From assembly GCA_965248155.1 (NCBI GenBank), contig CBDFIO010000001.1:372001-436000 (forward strand): a stretch of 64,000 nt of DNA, read 5' to 3'. Position 1 is the stretch's first letter. Every line of letters starts with the position of its first letter. The notes beneath the pieces are model-generated. The model was not told the DNA's origin. It saw only the letters and a list, made by a program, of their open reading frames with translations, and ran no database searches. Shown here piece by piece: positions 52,642-61,627 of the stretch. This stretch comes from RFSX01 sp965248155. GTDB taxonomy: Bacteria > Bacteroidota > Bacteroidia > Chitinophagales > Saprospiraceae. The translations under genes were made by a program, and so were the position numbers.

Positions 52642-53433
52642 ATGAAAAATATATTTGTCTTAATAATTATTCTATGTTGCGGGCATTCAATATTTGCGCA
52701 GCGTGTTATCCAACCTAAGTTGATAGAAGTTGACTGGAAGGGTATTGTATATAATAAGGAATGGTCAATTGATATTAGACTACATGAGAATGGAGCTGCA
52801 ATTGCTTATAATTCCGGAAGAATTAAATCCTATCATAAGACCAATTATTATCAGATAGAATTGGGGTTCATGAGAGATCCAAGAGAAAAGAGTCAAAGTA
52901 AAATTTCTCAGTCAGGTCGTTCGGGCTCTTTTGCATTCGGAAAAATTAACAGTCTTATAAATTTAAGATTGGGGGTAGGGACGAAAAAGTATGTCTCTGA
53001 AAAAGAAAAACGAAAAGGATTGGCAGTAGGATATACCTACCAGATTGGTCCTTCAATTGCTATACTAAAACCATATTATCTCGATCTAGAATATGTAATT
53101 CAGCAAGAGGAACAGAAATATGTAGACATAAGAGCTGAAAAATATTCTGCTGAAAATCACGATCTATTTTTAAATGAAGATTTTATCAGAGGGAAATCCT
53201 CATTTTTTAAAGGCTTTGATGAACTCAGAATCAAAGCAGGTGTTCAAGGTAAGATAGCCGCCCATTTTGCGATGGGTGCATTTGACAAATATGTGAAGGC
53301 TTTTGAAACCGGAGTTATGTTTGATGTGTTTTCTAGTAATATTCCAATAATGTTAGAAACTGAGGAAATAAGCAACAAGCCATATTTTATCAAGCTATAT
53401 TTGAACATTCAATTAGGGACAAGAAACAATTAA
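52642..53433 (+). CDS. Exported protein of unknown function
   Basis: 263 residues with a signal peptide ending 'SIFAQ' (about residue 19). Later stretches alternate hydrophobic and polar residues ('GLAVGYTYQIGPSIAIL', 'YFIKLYLNIQLGTRN'), suggestive of an outer-membrane barrel or beta-rich surface protein. I do not recognise a family. Its stop overlaps the lipA start by 1 base (TAATG), so the two may be coupled. The 127 bases upstream contain no clear promoter. Confidence 0.65.
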   Translation: MKNIFVLIIILCCGHSIFAQRVIQPKLIEVDWKGIVYNKEWSIDIRLHENGAAIAYNSGRIKSYHKTNYYQIELGFMRDPREKSQSKISQSGRSGSFAFGKINSLINLRLGVGTKKYVSEKEKRKGLAVGYTYQIGPSIAILKPYYLDLEYVIQQEEQKYVDIRAEKYSAENHDLFLNEDFIRGKSSFFKGFDELRIKAGVQGKIAAHFAMGAFDKYVKAFETGVMFDVFSSNIPIMLETEEISNKPYFIKLYLNIQLGTRNN

Positions 53434-54305
53434 TGTTAGAATTACCAGTAATATCAGAAAAACCAAAAAGGCCTAGAAAACCTGATTGGCTTAGAGTGAA
53501 ATTGCCTATTGGAGAAGATTACCGTAGAGTCAGGCATCTTGTAGATGAATATAATCTTAACACAATCTGTCAGAGCGGAAATTGTCCCAATATGGGAGAA
53601 TGTTGGGGAGCAGGTACAGCAACATTTATGATATTGGGTGACGTCTGTACAAGGAGTTGCTCTTTTTGCGCTGTTAAGACCGGAAGACCACCTGAATATG
53701 ATGAAGATGAACCAAGACGCGTGGCAGAAGCTATTCGTCTAATGGGAGTTAAACATGCTGTTCTAACATCGGTTAACCGGGACGAACTTAAAGATCGAGG
53801 TGCTGAAATATGGTATCGTACAGTTGTAGAAACAAAGGCCGCAAATCCTGACACAACTATCGAAACATTGATTCCTGATGTTAGAGCTAACTGGGCAGCC
53901 CTCGCTAGGATGATTGAAGGTGGGCAAGAAGTTGTTTCTCATAATATGGAAACGGTAAGACGACTGTACCGGAAAGTAAGACCACAGGCCAAATACGACA
54001 GAAGTTTGGAACAAATCCAAAGAACAAAGGATCACAACAAAAGAACCAAATCCGGATTTATGGTTGGTCTTGGTGAGACTAAAGAAGAAGTATTGGAAAT
54101 TATGGCAGACCTTCATGCTCATGGGTGTGATGTAGTTACTATTGGACAATATTTACAACCGACAAAAATGCATTTGGCTGTAGAAGAATATGTACATCCC
54201 GATGTATTCAGTTATTATAAGGAGGAAGGATTGAAAATGGGCATTGATTTTGTCGAAAGCGGTCCTTTAGTTAGATCATCTTATCACGCAGAAAGACACC
54301 TATAA
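53433..54305 (+). CDS. lipA: Lipoyl synthase
   Basis: 290 residues. Radical SAM Cys are in 'CTRSCSFCAV', and the auxiliary-cluster Cys in 'CQSGNCPNMGECWG' near the N-terminus. 'RTKSGFMVGLGETKEEVLEIM' and C-terminal 'FVESGPLVRSSYHAERH' (Ser ligand RSSY) are present. It inserts sulfur into octanoyl-proteins to make lipoate for pyruvate and 2-oxoglutarate dehydrogenases. Overlaps the previous gene by 1 base. Confidence 0.98.
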   Translation: MLELPVISEKPKRPRKPDWLRVKLPIGEDYRRVRHLVDEYNLNTICQSGNCPNMGECWGAGTATFMILGDVCTRSCSFCAVKTGRPPEYDEDEPRRVAEAIRLMGVKHAVLTSVNRDELKDRGAEIWYRTVVETKAANPDTTIETLIPDVRANWAALARMIEGGQEVVSHNMETVRRLYRKVRPQAKYDRSLEQIQRTKDHNKRTKSGFMVGLGETKEEVLEIMADLHAHGCDVVTIGQYLQPTKMHLAVEEYVHPDVFSYYKEEGLKMGIDFVESGPLVRSSYHAERHL

Positions 54306-54314
54306 ACGAATCTT

Positions 54315-55292
54315 ATGCTTTATGACGTAAAAGCGGGTATTATTGGGCTTTCTGGAATTGGAAAGCAGTATGCTCATCTCCTTAAATATCATGTAAAAAA
54401 TCTTGATCTAATTGCAGCGAGTGGTAGAACGCAAAAAGAATTGCTTCATGCCAAGAATGATCTTTCCCTACAGTATGTCTATTCAGATTTTAAGCAGCTC
54501 ATTGAAAACCATGATATAGACGCTGTTTTTATCTTTTGCCCACCAGATCAGAAAGCACACTATGCTACAAGTGCTATCAATGCCGGTAAGCATGTTTTTA
54601 TCGGTTTGCCTATGGCTACAAATGTTGAAGATGCACGCTTTCTCCTTAAGACCGCAGAAAGTCGGCCTTCCCAAACTTCAATGTCGGGATTCGCTTTTAG
54701 ACTGGACCCGCGATTATTGGATTTAAAATCTAAACTAATAGAAGGACATATTGGCGCTATTAATTCTTTGAAAATAGATTCTAGTTTTACCCATAGCCTT
54801 AATTCAAAGTATGTTAAAAGCTCAGGAAGTACTTTCATAGATAATGTAATCAATGAAATTGATATTTGCCTTTGGTTATTAGATGGAGAACCTGAATCTA
54901 TTCAATGTCAAACTAAGGATCTGGAATTCCAAGTACATGGGAAAATGAAGAATGGAGTTCTTTTTAATATTTCCGTAAGGCCATCAAAAACTAAGAACAA
55001 AGGATTTTTGAAGGTGTCTGGTTCTACAGGCCGACTTCATTTGGATAACGAAAGTGAGTTGATAATAAGAGATATAAGAAAAGATAGTTCTTCGCAACAA
55101 TTACATTTTATTGATCCTGATTTCAGCTTCAATGTTGATTATCACCATTGCAAACATTTCGTAGATGTAATAATGGGGAATTCTAAATCATTGCTGAGTC
55201 TCAGTTCAAATGTTGACGCTATTCAACTCGCTATTGCAATAGAAAAATCTAAGGTTCTTAATCAGATGGTTCTGTTTGAAGATCAGAATTAA
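54315..55292 (+). CDS. Gfo/Idh/MocA-family oxidoreductase
   Basis: 325 residues. The NAD(P)-binding Rossmann motif is 'GIIGLSGIGKQYAHLL'. The central 'IDAVFIFCPPDQKAHYATSAINAGKHVFIGLPMA' region normally ends in Glu-Lys-Pro; here it is Gly-Leu-Pro, so the usual catalytic Lys is missing. The C-terminal domain keeps 'SGFAFRLDPRLLDL' and 'EIDICLWLLDG'. Likely a sugar or inositol oxidoreductase-like protein that may have lost standard catalysis. It overlaps, tail to tail, the flippase-like gene by 35 bases. Confidence 0.85.
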   Translation: MLYDVKAGIIGLSGIGKQYAHLLKYHVKNLDLIAASGRTQKELLHAKNDLSLQYVYSDFKQLIENHDIDAVFIFCPPDQKAHYATSAINAGKHVFIGLPMATNVEDARFLLKTAESRPSQTSMSGFAFRLDPRLLDLKSKLIEGHIGAINSLKIDSSFTHSLNSKYVKSSGSTFIDNVINEIDICLWLLDGEPESIQCQTKDLEFQVHGKMKNGVLFNISVRPSKTKNKGFLKVSGSTGRLHLDNESELIIRDIRKDSSSQQLHFIDPDFSFNVDYHHCKHFVDVIMGNSKSLLSLSSNVDAIQLAIAIEKSKVLNQMVLFEDQN

Positions 55293-56355
55293 GTGTTTTT
55301 GACTCCGCACTTTTACTTAGCTCATTAAGCACTATAAAGGCTCCGATCAGAGCAGGAATGAATATCAAGAAACTTCTGTGTAATAAAGTAAAAGTACCAA
55401 TGTAATCTTCTGATATAACTCCGGCCATTAGTCCTGCAATACTTAATTCTGCAATTCCACTTCCACCCGGACTTGGTGCGAAATATAAAAGTAAATATAT
55501 AATCGTCTGAACTGCAATAACAACAATAATATCTGCCTCTGTATTGAGCGCCAGAATTATTATATAAGCTAGAAGGTATTTATTGAGATATAAAATAATA
55601 GTTATTAAAAAGCTATAAACCATCAATTGAGGTCTGGTCCTTAGTAAGCTTATACATTTATTACGATAGTCGACAAGACTTGATCTCGCATTCTGACCAA
55701 ATTTTTGGAGTAATGAACTCCACTTTTTACTTAGACTACTGATTAAGTTGGCAAGCTTTTCAATCAACAGTCCTATGAAGTTCGGGAAAAAAAGACCGAT
55801 CATGACAATGACAAATAATGTAGTAAAAACACTAAAACCAAATTTGGCAAGTTGATCAATGAAACCTGTCGGAATTCTATCTCTTAAAATGTAATAAGCT
55901 GCAAGACCGGAAATTGGGAAAAATACAAGCGTAGATATCCAATTCATAAAACTGAGCGTCACGCAATTTGTAAAACTGACGCCATTATTATAATAAACAT
56001 ATAATTGAGCTACTCCTCCTCCAGATTGTGATGGCGTTACAGCACCCATAAAAATATTGGCCAAATTAGCTTTGAAGCTTAACCAAAATTTTTTCTCCGG
56101 GTAAAACTCTACTACAAAAATGTGATTTCTCCAAGCTCCAATTACTAGATCATTAAAGATGAAAACAAAGGCAAAAAGAAAATATAAGGGCCTGATTTTT
56201 TTCCATACGTCAAGTGTGTTTCCCGTATTGGTATACATGAAAATACCTATCAATGTAAGAATTGAAATACTTAGGAAATAAATTACCCCTTTCTTGATAA
56301 GAGCTTTGTTAAATACCTTTTTTGTATTAAGAAAATGTGGACTTGAATCAGACAT
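55258..56355 (-). CDS. Lysylphosphatidylglycerol synthase TM-region / flippase-like membrane protein
   Basis: 365 residues with about eight membrane spans. 'GAVTPSQSGGGVAQLYVYYNNGVS' and 'YFAPSPGGSGIAELSIAGLM' are the hallmark loops of this UPF0104-type family, which includes lipid flippases and the integral part of MprF. It lacks the cytosolic lysyl-transferase domain, so it is likely a lipid flippase or an orphan membrane protein. It follows a small 42-codon frame by 2 bases. Confidence 0.85.
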   Translation of the reverse strand: MSDSSPHFLNTKKVFNKALIKKGVIYFLSISILTLIGIFMYTNTGNTLDVWKKIRPLYFLFAFVFIFNDLVIGAWRNHIFVVEFYPEKKFWLSFKANLANIFMGAVTPSQSGGGVAQLYVYYNNGVSFTNCVTLSFMNWISTLVFFPISGLAAYYILRDRIPTGFIDQLAKFGFSVFTTLFVIVMIGLFFPNFIGLLIEKLANLISSLSKKWSSLLQKFGQNARSSLVDYRNKCISLLRTRPQLMVYSFLITIILYLNKYLLAYIIILALNTEADIIVVIAVQTIIYLLLYFAPSPGGSGIAELSIAGLMAGVISEDYIGTFTLLHRSFLIFIPALIGAFIVLNELSKSAESKTLNSDLQTEPSD

Positions 56356-56357
56356 AA

Positions 56358-56486
56358 TTAATTATCTAGATAATTTCTGATTATCGAGAATACTTCTTTA
56401 GTACATATGGGTCTGTTTAAAACTTTTCCAAGGGTATCTAAACGTCCTCTATCTATGAGGTAGAATATTGCCTTTTTTGTGCTCAT
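56358..56486 (-). CDS. Small ORF of 42 residues upstream of the flippase-like gene
   Basis: ATG at 56486 to TAA at 56358-56360; the next gene starts 2 bases after its stop, so translation may be coupled. The peptide begins 'MSTKKAIFYLIDRGRLDT' and ends 'SIIRNYLDN'. It is basic and amphipathic with one Cys and no signal or membrane span. No homologue is recognised; it may be a leader or a small protein. Confidence 0.4.
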   Translation of the reverse strand: MSTKKAIFYLIDRGRLDTLGKVLNRPICTKEVFSIIRNYLDN

Positions 56487-56544
56487 TTTGGAAGGCTAAA
56501 TGTAAGCAATAAAAAGGTTTTATAACTGAAAATTTCTTGATAAT

Positions 56545-57684
56545 TTATTTCAAGATCTCCTCAAAAAAGGCTTTTGTAAAAGGAATAGTAGGTGGTGCCG
56601 TAAATACTTTTAAATCATTTAGAAAAGTACCTTCTTCATCGAGAAATTTAAATATAGTTTCAGGTGGGAGCTGCTTGAATAAATTTCCAAAAACTTCTGA
56701 CCCATTGGTTTTACCTGTAAGGATAGCATTCAAAAATATACTGTCATAGAAATGGTAACGATTTTTTTTAATCTTATAAGAATCCAAACGATTGCTCAAG
56801 ATGGCATTCAACAATTTGTCGGTATCCTTCTGAATTCGATAATATGCATAACCACTAGAGCCTTTTACCCTACCCGCATTAGTACCTATGCTTATAACTT
56901 TTTTGTTAACCGAAGATTTAAAATTATAATCAGTCATTGGTATAGCACCAACTTCTTCTTCCTCAATCTGATAATTTTCAATTTGAAGCGTATTCTTAAT
57001 ATAAGATTTCAAATATGGGTCATAAAAGCTAGGGTCAGGGATATCTTTTGAGAAAATTGCTATTTCTACAAGTGCTTTTCTCCTACTGTGAGGAAGAACA
57101 TAAAAAAATCGTGTTTCATCAGCTTGGTCTAATCTGAAATCCATAAATATGGCTTGATTTTCATCAAAAACATCCTCATCACATTCGATTATCCAACCTT
57201 TAAAATGTTGCCACACGAAATGGCTTTTTGAGAAGTCCGGTTTATCATAATAGCTTTTAAAAATATATTCAGCCGAATAATTTGCATGAGTACATTGAAT
57301 TTCTGATATTGTACCTCCCTCATTCAGATTGATTATTTGATCGGTAATAAATTCTGTGTTAGGACTATTCTTAAGAAATGAAATGACATGTTTATAAAAA
57401 TCTATCCCTCTGATCATATTGTAACTGTAGGGATGAATATCGAATGACTGATTAAAATCTTTGTTGGCAAAAAATATTTGCTTCCAGGACTTATATATTA
57501 GATGATCAAAGCTGTTTTCTGATTTACTCCAATAGCACCATGTTCTGTCATTTTTATTTTTTAAATCTTTATCAATGAGTAAAATGGATTTATTATCAAG
57601 AATTGGGGATTTCCTGATTTTATATGCCAAACTTAATCCTGCTAATCCAGCTCCTGCAATTATGTAATCATACTTTTTTGACAT
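56545..57684 (-). CDS. Lycopene beta-cyclase, CrtY type
   Basis: 379 residues. The dinucleotide-binding N-terminus is 'YDYIIAGAGLAGLSLAYKI', followed by 'LLIDKD', the family signature 'NDRTWCYW', 'FMDFRLDQADETRFFYVLPHSRRKALVEIAIFS' and 'IGTNAGRVKGSSGYAYYRIQKD'. It forms beta-ionone rings on lycopene in carotenoid synthesis. No other carotenoid genes are next to it. It diverges from folC across 44 bases carrying a 10-bp tandem repeat. Confidence 0.93.
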   Translation of the reverse strand: MSKKYDYIIAGAGLAGLSLAYKIRKSPILDNKSILLIDKDLKNKNDRTWCYWSKSENSFDHLIYKSWKQIFFANKDFNQSFDIHPYSYNMIRGIDFYKHVISFLKNSPNTEFITDQIINLNEGGTISEIQCTHANYSAEYIFKSYYDKPDFSKSHFVWQHFKGWIIECDEDVFDENQAIFMDFRLDQADETRFFYVLPHSRRKALVEIAIFSKDIPDPSFYDPYLKSYIKNTLQIENYQIEEEEVGAIPMTDYNFKSSVNKKVISIGTNAGRVKGSSGYAYYRIQKDTDKLLNAILSNRLDSYKIKKNRYHFYDSIFLNAILTGKTNGSEVFGNLFKQLPPETIFKFLDEEGTFLNDLKVFTAPPTIPFTKAFFEEILK

Positions 57685-57690
57685 TTATTT

Positions 57691-57725
57691 GTATCATTTT
57701 GTATCATTTTGTGTCATTTTGTGTC
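57691..57725 (+). repeat. 10-bp tandem repeat in the lycopene cyclase-folC intergenic region
   Basis: GTATCATTTT at 57691-57700 and 57701-57710, GTGTCATTTT at 57711-57720 and a partial copy GTGTC fill most of the 44-base divergent promoter region. A period of 10 bp, about one helical turn, would place any recognised sequence on one DNA face. Confidence 0.85.
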
Positions 57726-57728
57726 TAT

Positions 57729-58958
57729 ATGAAGATGAAAAGCTATAAAGAAATCGAATCTTTTTTGTTTCGACAATTACCAATGTATCAGCGTATCGGT
57801 CCAAAAGCCTTTAAGAAGGATTTGAAAAACATTAAACATCTTTCCAAAATCACATCCCATCCTCATAAGGCATTCAAATCTATCCATATTGCCGGAACTA
57901 ATGGTAAAGGATCAACGTCTTTTTTTATTGCTACAGCTCTTTTTGAGCATGGATATAAAGTTGGCTTATATACTTCCCCGCATTATAAATCCTACAGAGA
58001 ACGGATTCGGGTAGATGGAAAAATGATAAAGGTGCCCTATATCAAAAAGTTTGTAAACAAATTGATTGCTATGGGTCTGTTTAAATCAGAATTCAAACCA
58101 TCATTTTTTGAAATTTCGGTAGCTATGGCATTCAGTTACTTCAAAGAAGAAGAAGTTGATTATGCAGTGATTGAAACAGGATTAGGAGGTCGATTAGATT
58201 CTACAAATGTGATAAATCCGGTGTTGTCAATAATTACAAATATCTCGAAAGATCACACCAATTTTTTGGGGAATACTCTAAATAAAATTGCGAGAGAAAA
58301 AGCCGGTATCATCAAGAAAAACGTACCACTTATAGTCGGACGGACACAAAAAGAAACAAAAGACATTTTTAAAAGTATTGCAAAAGAGAAAAACGCAAAA
58401 TTGATTTTTGCTGATAAAAAGAAATATGAGACTATTGGTATCTACAAAGGACATGCAGATTTTCAATTAGAAAATCTGCAAACAGCGTTAACAGCATTAC
58501 ACTCCATATTAAAGAGTCCTGATTATAAAAAAATACAGAAAGCATGGTCCAAAACGATGAAATCTTGGTCATACCTTGGGCGCTACCAATTTCTGTCAAG
58601 GAAACCTAAAATCCTAGTCGATAGCGCACATAATGAAGCAGGAATAAAAAATCTTTTTGATCAAATCAAAAATGGATCTTACAAGAACTTGCATATAGTA
58701 TTGGCTGTAGTGAATGATAAAGACTTAAGTCATTTGTTGAGCCTGTTTCCTGAGGAGGCAATATATTATTTTAGCCAAGCTAAAATTCCAAGAGCCTTAG
58801 ACGCTAAGGTTTTGCTTGAACAAGCCGGAACCCATGGATTAATGGGAAAAACCTATAGTTCTGTGAAACGAGCCTTATCCTCAGCTAAAAGAAAAGCGGG
58901 CTCTAAAGATTTAATTCTTGTTACAGGAAGTATTTTTACTGTTGCTGAAGTTGTTTAA
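57729..58958 (+). CDS. folC: Folylpolyglutamate synthase / dihydrofolate synthase
   Basis: 409 residues from ATG at 57729; an earlier start within the lycopene cyclase gene is unlikely. The Mur-ligase fold has P-loop 'HIAGTNGKGSTSFFIATAL', 'YTSPHYKSYRERIRVDGK', 'YAVIETGLGGRLDSTNVI', 'ITNISKDHTNFLGNTLNKIAREKAGIIK' and 'VDSAHNEAGI'. It adds glutamates to folates and probably makes dihydrofolate. It diverges from crtY. Confidence 0.95.
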   Translation: MKMKSYKEIESFLFRQLPMYQRIGPKAFKKDLKNIKHLSKITSHPHKAFKSIHIAGTNGKGSTSFFIATALFEHGYKVGLYTSPHYKSYRERIRVDGKMIKVPYIKKFVNKLIAMGLFKSEFKPSFFEISVAMAFSYFKEEEVDYAVIETGLGGRLDSTNVINPVLSIITNISKDHTNFLGNTLNKIAREKAGIIKKNVPLIVGRTQKETKDIFKSIAKEKNAKLIFADKKKYETIGIYKGHADFQLENLQTALTALHSILKSPDYKKIQKAWSKTMKSWSYLGRYQFLSRKPKILVDSAHNEAGIKNLFDQIKNGSYKNLHIVLAVVNDKDLSHLLSLFPEEAIYYFSQAKIPRALDAKVLLEQAGTHGLMGKTYSSVKRALSSAKRKAGSKDLILVTGSIFTVAEVV

Positions 58959-59004
58959 ATTAAGTTTAACGACATTATTATGAAATTCTATTTTTATTTA
59001 TAAG

Positions 59005-59526
59005 ATGTTTCGCGTTCTCTTATTGTTCGGTTTTGTATTTATGCTGACTCTGCAATCCGCAAGAGGAGAGTCCACATCAGATACTATTACTGTATTTATA
59101 TTCATGGGAGAAGATTGTAGAATATGTCATTATTATGCTGCTGAGCTATCTAGACTCAATGAAGAATACAGCTCAGATAACATTTCCTTTATTGGCTTGT
59201 TTCCAAATCGGTATTCGTCAGACGAGGGGATCGAAAAATTTAAAGAAAAATATAGGATTCCCTTTCCACTAAAGAGAGAATATTTTCAGACAAAGACAAA
59301 ATCACTGGGTGCTAAAATCACTCCTGAGGTTTTTGTTTATAATGAAACGAAGCAAGATATCATCTATCACGGAAGGATCGATAACAGCTATTATAGAGTA
59401 GGTCGGTTACGACGTGTAGTGACCAGCCATGAATTAGAGGATGTATTGAAAGAAGTTTCCGAAGGTGATTATTCAACTCATCAATCCGAACCGGCAATAG
59501 GATGTTTCATTTCGATAGTTGAATAA
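59005..59526 (+). CDS. Exported thioredoxin-fold (redoxin-like) protein
   Basis: 173 residues. Signal peptide of about 21 residues ('LQSARG'). A CxxC motif is in 'MGEDCRICHYYAAEL' (Cys-Arg-Ile-Cys), followed by a peroxiredoxin-like fold with 'ISFIGLFPNRY', the cis-Pro strand 'GAKITPEVFVYN' and a C-terminal Cys in 'PAIGCFISIVE'. The arrangement is close to redoxins that accompany secreted cytochromes or copper proteins, but no such gene is next to it. 46 bases after folC. Confidence 0.78.
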   Translation: MFRVLLLFGFVFMLTLQSARGESTSDTITVFIFMGEDCRICHYYAAELSRLNEEYSSDNISFIGLFPNRYSSDEGIEKFKEKYRIPFPLKREYFQTKTKSLGAKITPEVFVYNETKQDIIYHGRIDNSYYRVGRLRRVVTSHELEDVLKEVSEGDYSTHQSEPAIGCFISIVE

Positions 59527-59534
59527 CCATCCCA

Positions 59535-60443
59535 TCATAAAACGGCGGCTTTATTAACTGCAATGCTTGCATTTAGTTCAAATCCTACAAGTATGACAAA
59601 TGCATTGATCTGTAACCAAATTAGCAAAACGATTAATGCACCGATGGAACCATAGATTTCATTGTACTGACCAAAGTTATTTATGAAAAATGAGAATAAC
59701 AGAGAAGAAATAATCGATAAGATAGTAGCCAGAATCGCTCCGGTATTGAACCATCTAATCCTTTCTTTCATAGCAGATCCGTATCGGTAAATCAATGTAA
59801 TTCCAAGATATATAATTGTACCGGCAACAATCCATTTTACAAATTTGAAAACGGATCCGGAATTCACAATTTCCAATTTGTCAATAATCAGTTCCAGGAT
59901 GGGTTGTCCAAAGATGATTAGGAACATGGAAACTAAGAAAAGAGCTCCAAGCAAGATGGTTAAAAACATGGCGACTAGCCTGTTTTTTACGTAGCTTCTT
60001 TTCTTAAATACGCGTTCATAACTTTTATGAAATCCGTACATTAAAGTTACCATACCTGAGCTGGAGAATACTACGGCAAAAATAAAACCAAGAGACAAGA
60101 GGCTTCCTCTTTTTATGGAAGCTACACCTTCTATGACCCTAAATAAATAATTGTGTGCTCCTTCCGGTAAAAATCCAGATGTTGATTCTCGGAACAGGCT
60201 GATATAATCAGCTGTAATAGGAAATAGGGGTAGCAGAGTAAATAGAAAAATTATAGCTGGAAACAAAGATAGAAAGAAGTTGAAGGCAATAGAGTTAGCT
60301 CTGGTCACAATGTCATCTCTCATCGCTTCCTTGTAAATAAAACTTATGACATCATAAATAGGGACACCTGAAAATCCAGGAAGAGAATATCTCTTTGTAA
60401 TTCTTATGATATACTTAATTAAATTCCACTCTACAAGACTCAT
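59535..60443 (-). CDS. YihY/BrkB-family integral membrane protein
   Basis: 302 residues with about six membrane spans. 'DIVTRANSIAFNFFLSLFPAIIFLFTLL', 'SLGFIFAVVFSSSGMVTLMYGFHKSYE' and 'FNNFGQYNEIYGSIGALIVLLIWLQINAFVILVGFELNA' are typical. Despite old annotation as RNase BN the family has no proven nuclease; its role is unknown. It begins 4 bases inside the thioesterase stop (overlapping ATGA), so the two are cotranscribed. Confidence 0.9.
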   Translation of the reverse strand: MSLVEWNLIKYIIRITKRYSLPGFSGVPIYDVISFIYKEAMRDDIVTRANSIAFNFFLSLFPAIIFLFTLLPLFPITADYISLFRESTSGFLPEGAHNYLFRVIEGVASIKRGSLLSLGFIFAVVFSSSGMVTLMYGFHKSYERVFKKRSYVKNRLVAMFLTILLGALFLVSMFLIIFGQPILELIIDKLEIVNSGSVFKFVKWIVAGTIIYLGITLIYRYGSAMKERIRWFNTGAILATILSIISSLLFSFFINNFGQYNEIYGSIGALIVLLIWLQINAFVILVGFELNASIAVNKAAVL

Positions 60444-60868
60444 TCGTGATTGTTCGTGTGACTAAAATAGGGCGATAATTTGTCTATTAAAAACTGAGGT
60501 ACTGAGAGGCGTTTTCCATTTTTCATATCAACAAAAAATAATTTAATATTTGCTTTGTTAATTAATCTTCCATCGGGGTTAATCAATTGGTGTTGAAATG
60601 TGATCATCTTGGTAGGGAGATCATTTAGTATTGTCCTGATTGTTATGTTTTCATCATAATAAGCAGGAAGAATATATCTGGATTCAAGATGTAAGACTGG
60701 AAGCATAATATTGTATTTGTCTTCCATGGCTTTATAGGATAGTCCTAAATTTCTCAAACTTTCAACCCTTCCTATTTCATAGTACTTAGCATAGTGACCA
60801 TAATAGAGATAACCCATCTTATCGGTCTCTGCATATCTTACTCTTTTTTTGAAGTCAAATGTGTACAT
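60440..60868 (-). CDS. Acyl-CoA thioesterase, hotdog fold (YbgC type)
   Basis: 142 residues. The catalytic motif 'VRYAETDKMGYLYYGHYAKYYEIGRVE' has the active-site Asp after 'ET', with the family Tyr/His pattern. 'YDENITIRTILNDLPTKMITFQHQLI' and 'INKANIKLFFVD' complete the hotdog fold. It hydrolyses acyl-CoA thioesters; chain preference unknown. Its stop overlaps the YihY-family start by 4 bases. Confidence 0.92.
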   Translation of the reverse strand: MYTFDFKKRVRYAETDKMGYLYYGHYAKYYEIGRVESLRNLGLSYKAMEDKYNIMLPVLHLESRYILPAYYDENITIRTILNDLPTKMITFQHQLINPDGRLINKANIKLFFVDMKNGKRLSVPQFLIDKLSPYFSHTNNHE

Positions 60869-60942
60869 CTTTGATTATTACATTAAAATCGCTTATAATA
60901 ATAGTTAAATATATATTTACACTTCATAATTAACACTAAGAG

Positions 60943-61611
60943 ATGTTCAAAAAACTTAAGTCAATATTTGTTATTGAGGATGAAAATAACAGTGCTGGTA
61001 ATAATACTCCACCAGCAGCCCCAAAGGAAGATAAACCAACTCCATCGTCTATTAAAATAAACAAACCAACATACAGCAAAGAAAATCCACCAAAAGGAAA
61101 AGTTGATGAGAAATTTATAAATAGATTACTTGGGGCTATTGAAGATGCAAATCTTGAAGGATTTGATTATCTGGAGTATAAACAAGCTCTTCAGAATCTT
61201 TCCGGAATGGAGATGGAAGAAGTTACAAAATTCCAGTCTGCTTTAGCTATGGCAAAAACAATGGGTACGACACCACAGAATCTTATCGATAGTGCCAATC
61301 ATTATATCGAAATATTGAAGAAGGAAGAGAATAAATTCCTCGACGCTTTTCGAAATCAGATGAGTCGGCATATTGATGACCATAATAATCAACTCAAAAG
61401 TTTAGAAACATCAATTAGTAATAAGAAGAAACAAATTGAAAAGTTGCAAAAGGAAATTGAGACAGAATCTAAAAGTCTTAAAGAAAAAAAGAGTACGATT
61501 GAAAAATCAAAAGCAAAAGTAGAGACCACAAAAGACAGCTTTTACCATGCCTATCATATCGTAGCAGAACAAATTAAAGATGATCTAGTAAAGATGAAAA
61601 AGTACTTATAA
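60943..61611 (+). CDS. Conserved coiled-coil protein of unknown function
   Basis: 222 residues, cytosolic. Begins 'MFKKLKSIFVIEDENN', then a Pro/Lys-rich linker, a helical domain ('FINRLLGAIEDANLEGFDYLEYKQALQNLSGMEMEEVTKFQSALAMAKTMG'), and a long coiled coil ('KKKQIEKLQKEIETESKSLKEKKSTIEKSKAK'). Homologues occur in Bacteroidota (from memory) without a known role. It precedes the truncated gene by 16 bases. Confidence 0.7.
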   Translation: MFKKLKSIFVIEDENNSAGNNTPPAAPKEDKPTPSSIKINKPTYSKENPPKGKVDEKFINRLLGAIEDANLEGFDYLEYKQALQNLSGMEMEEVTKFQSALAMAKTMGTTPQNLIDSANHYIEILKKEENKFLDAFRNQMSRHIDDHNNQLKSLETSISNKKKQIEKLQKEIETESKSLKEKKSTIEKSKAKVETTKDSFYHAYHIVAEQIKDDLVKMKKYL

Positions 61612-61627
61612 TCGAAACCGACAGCAT

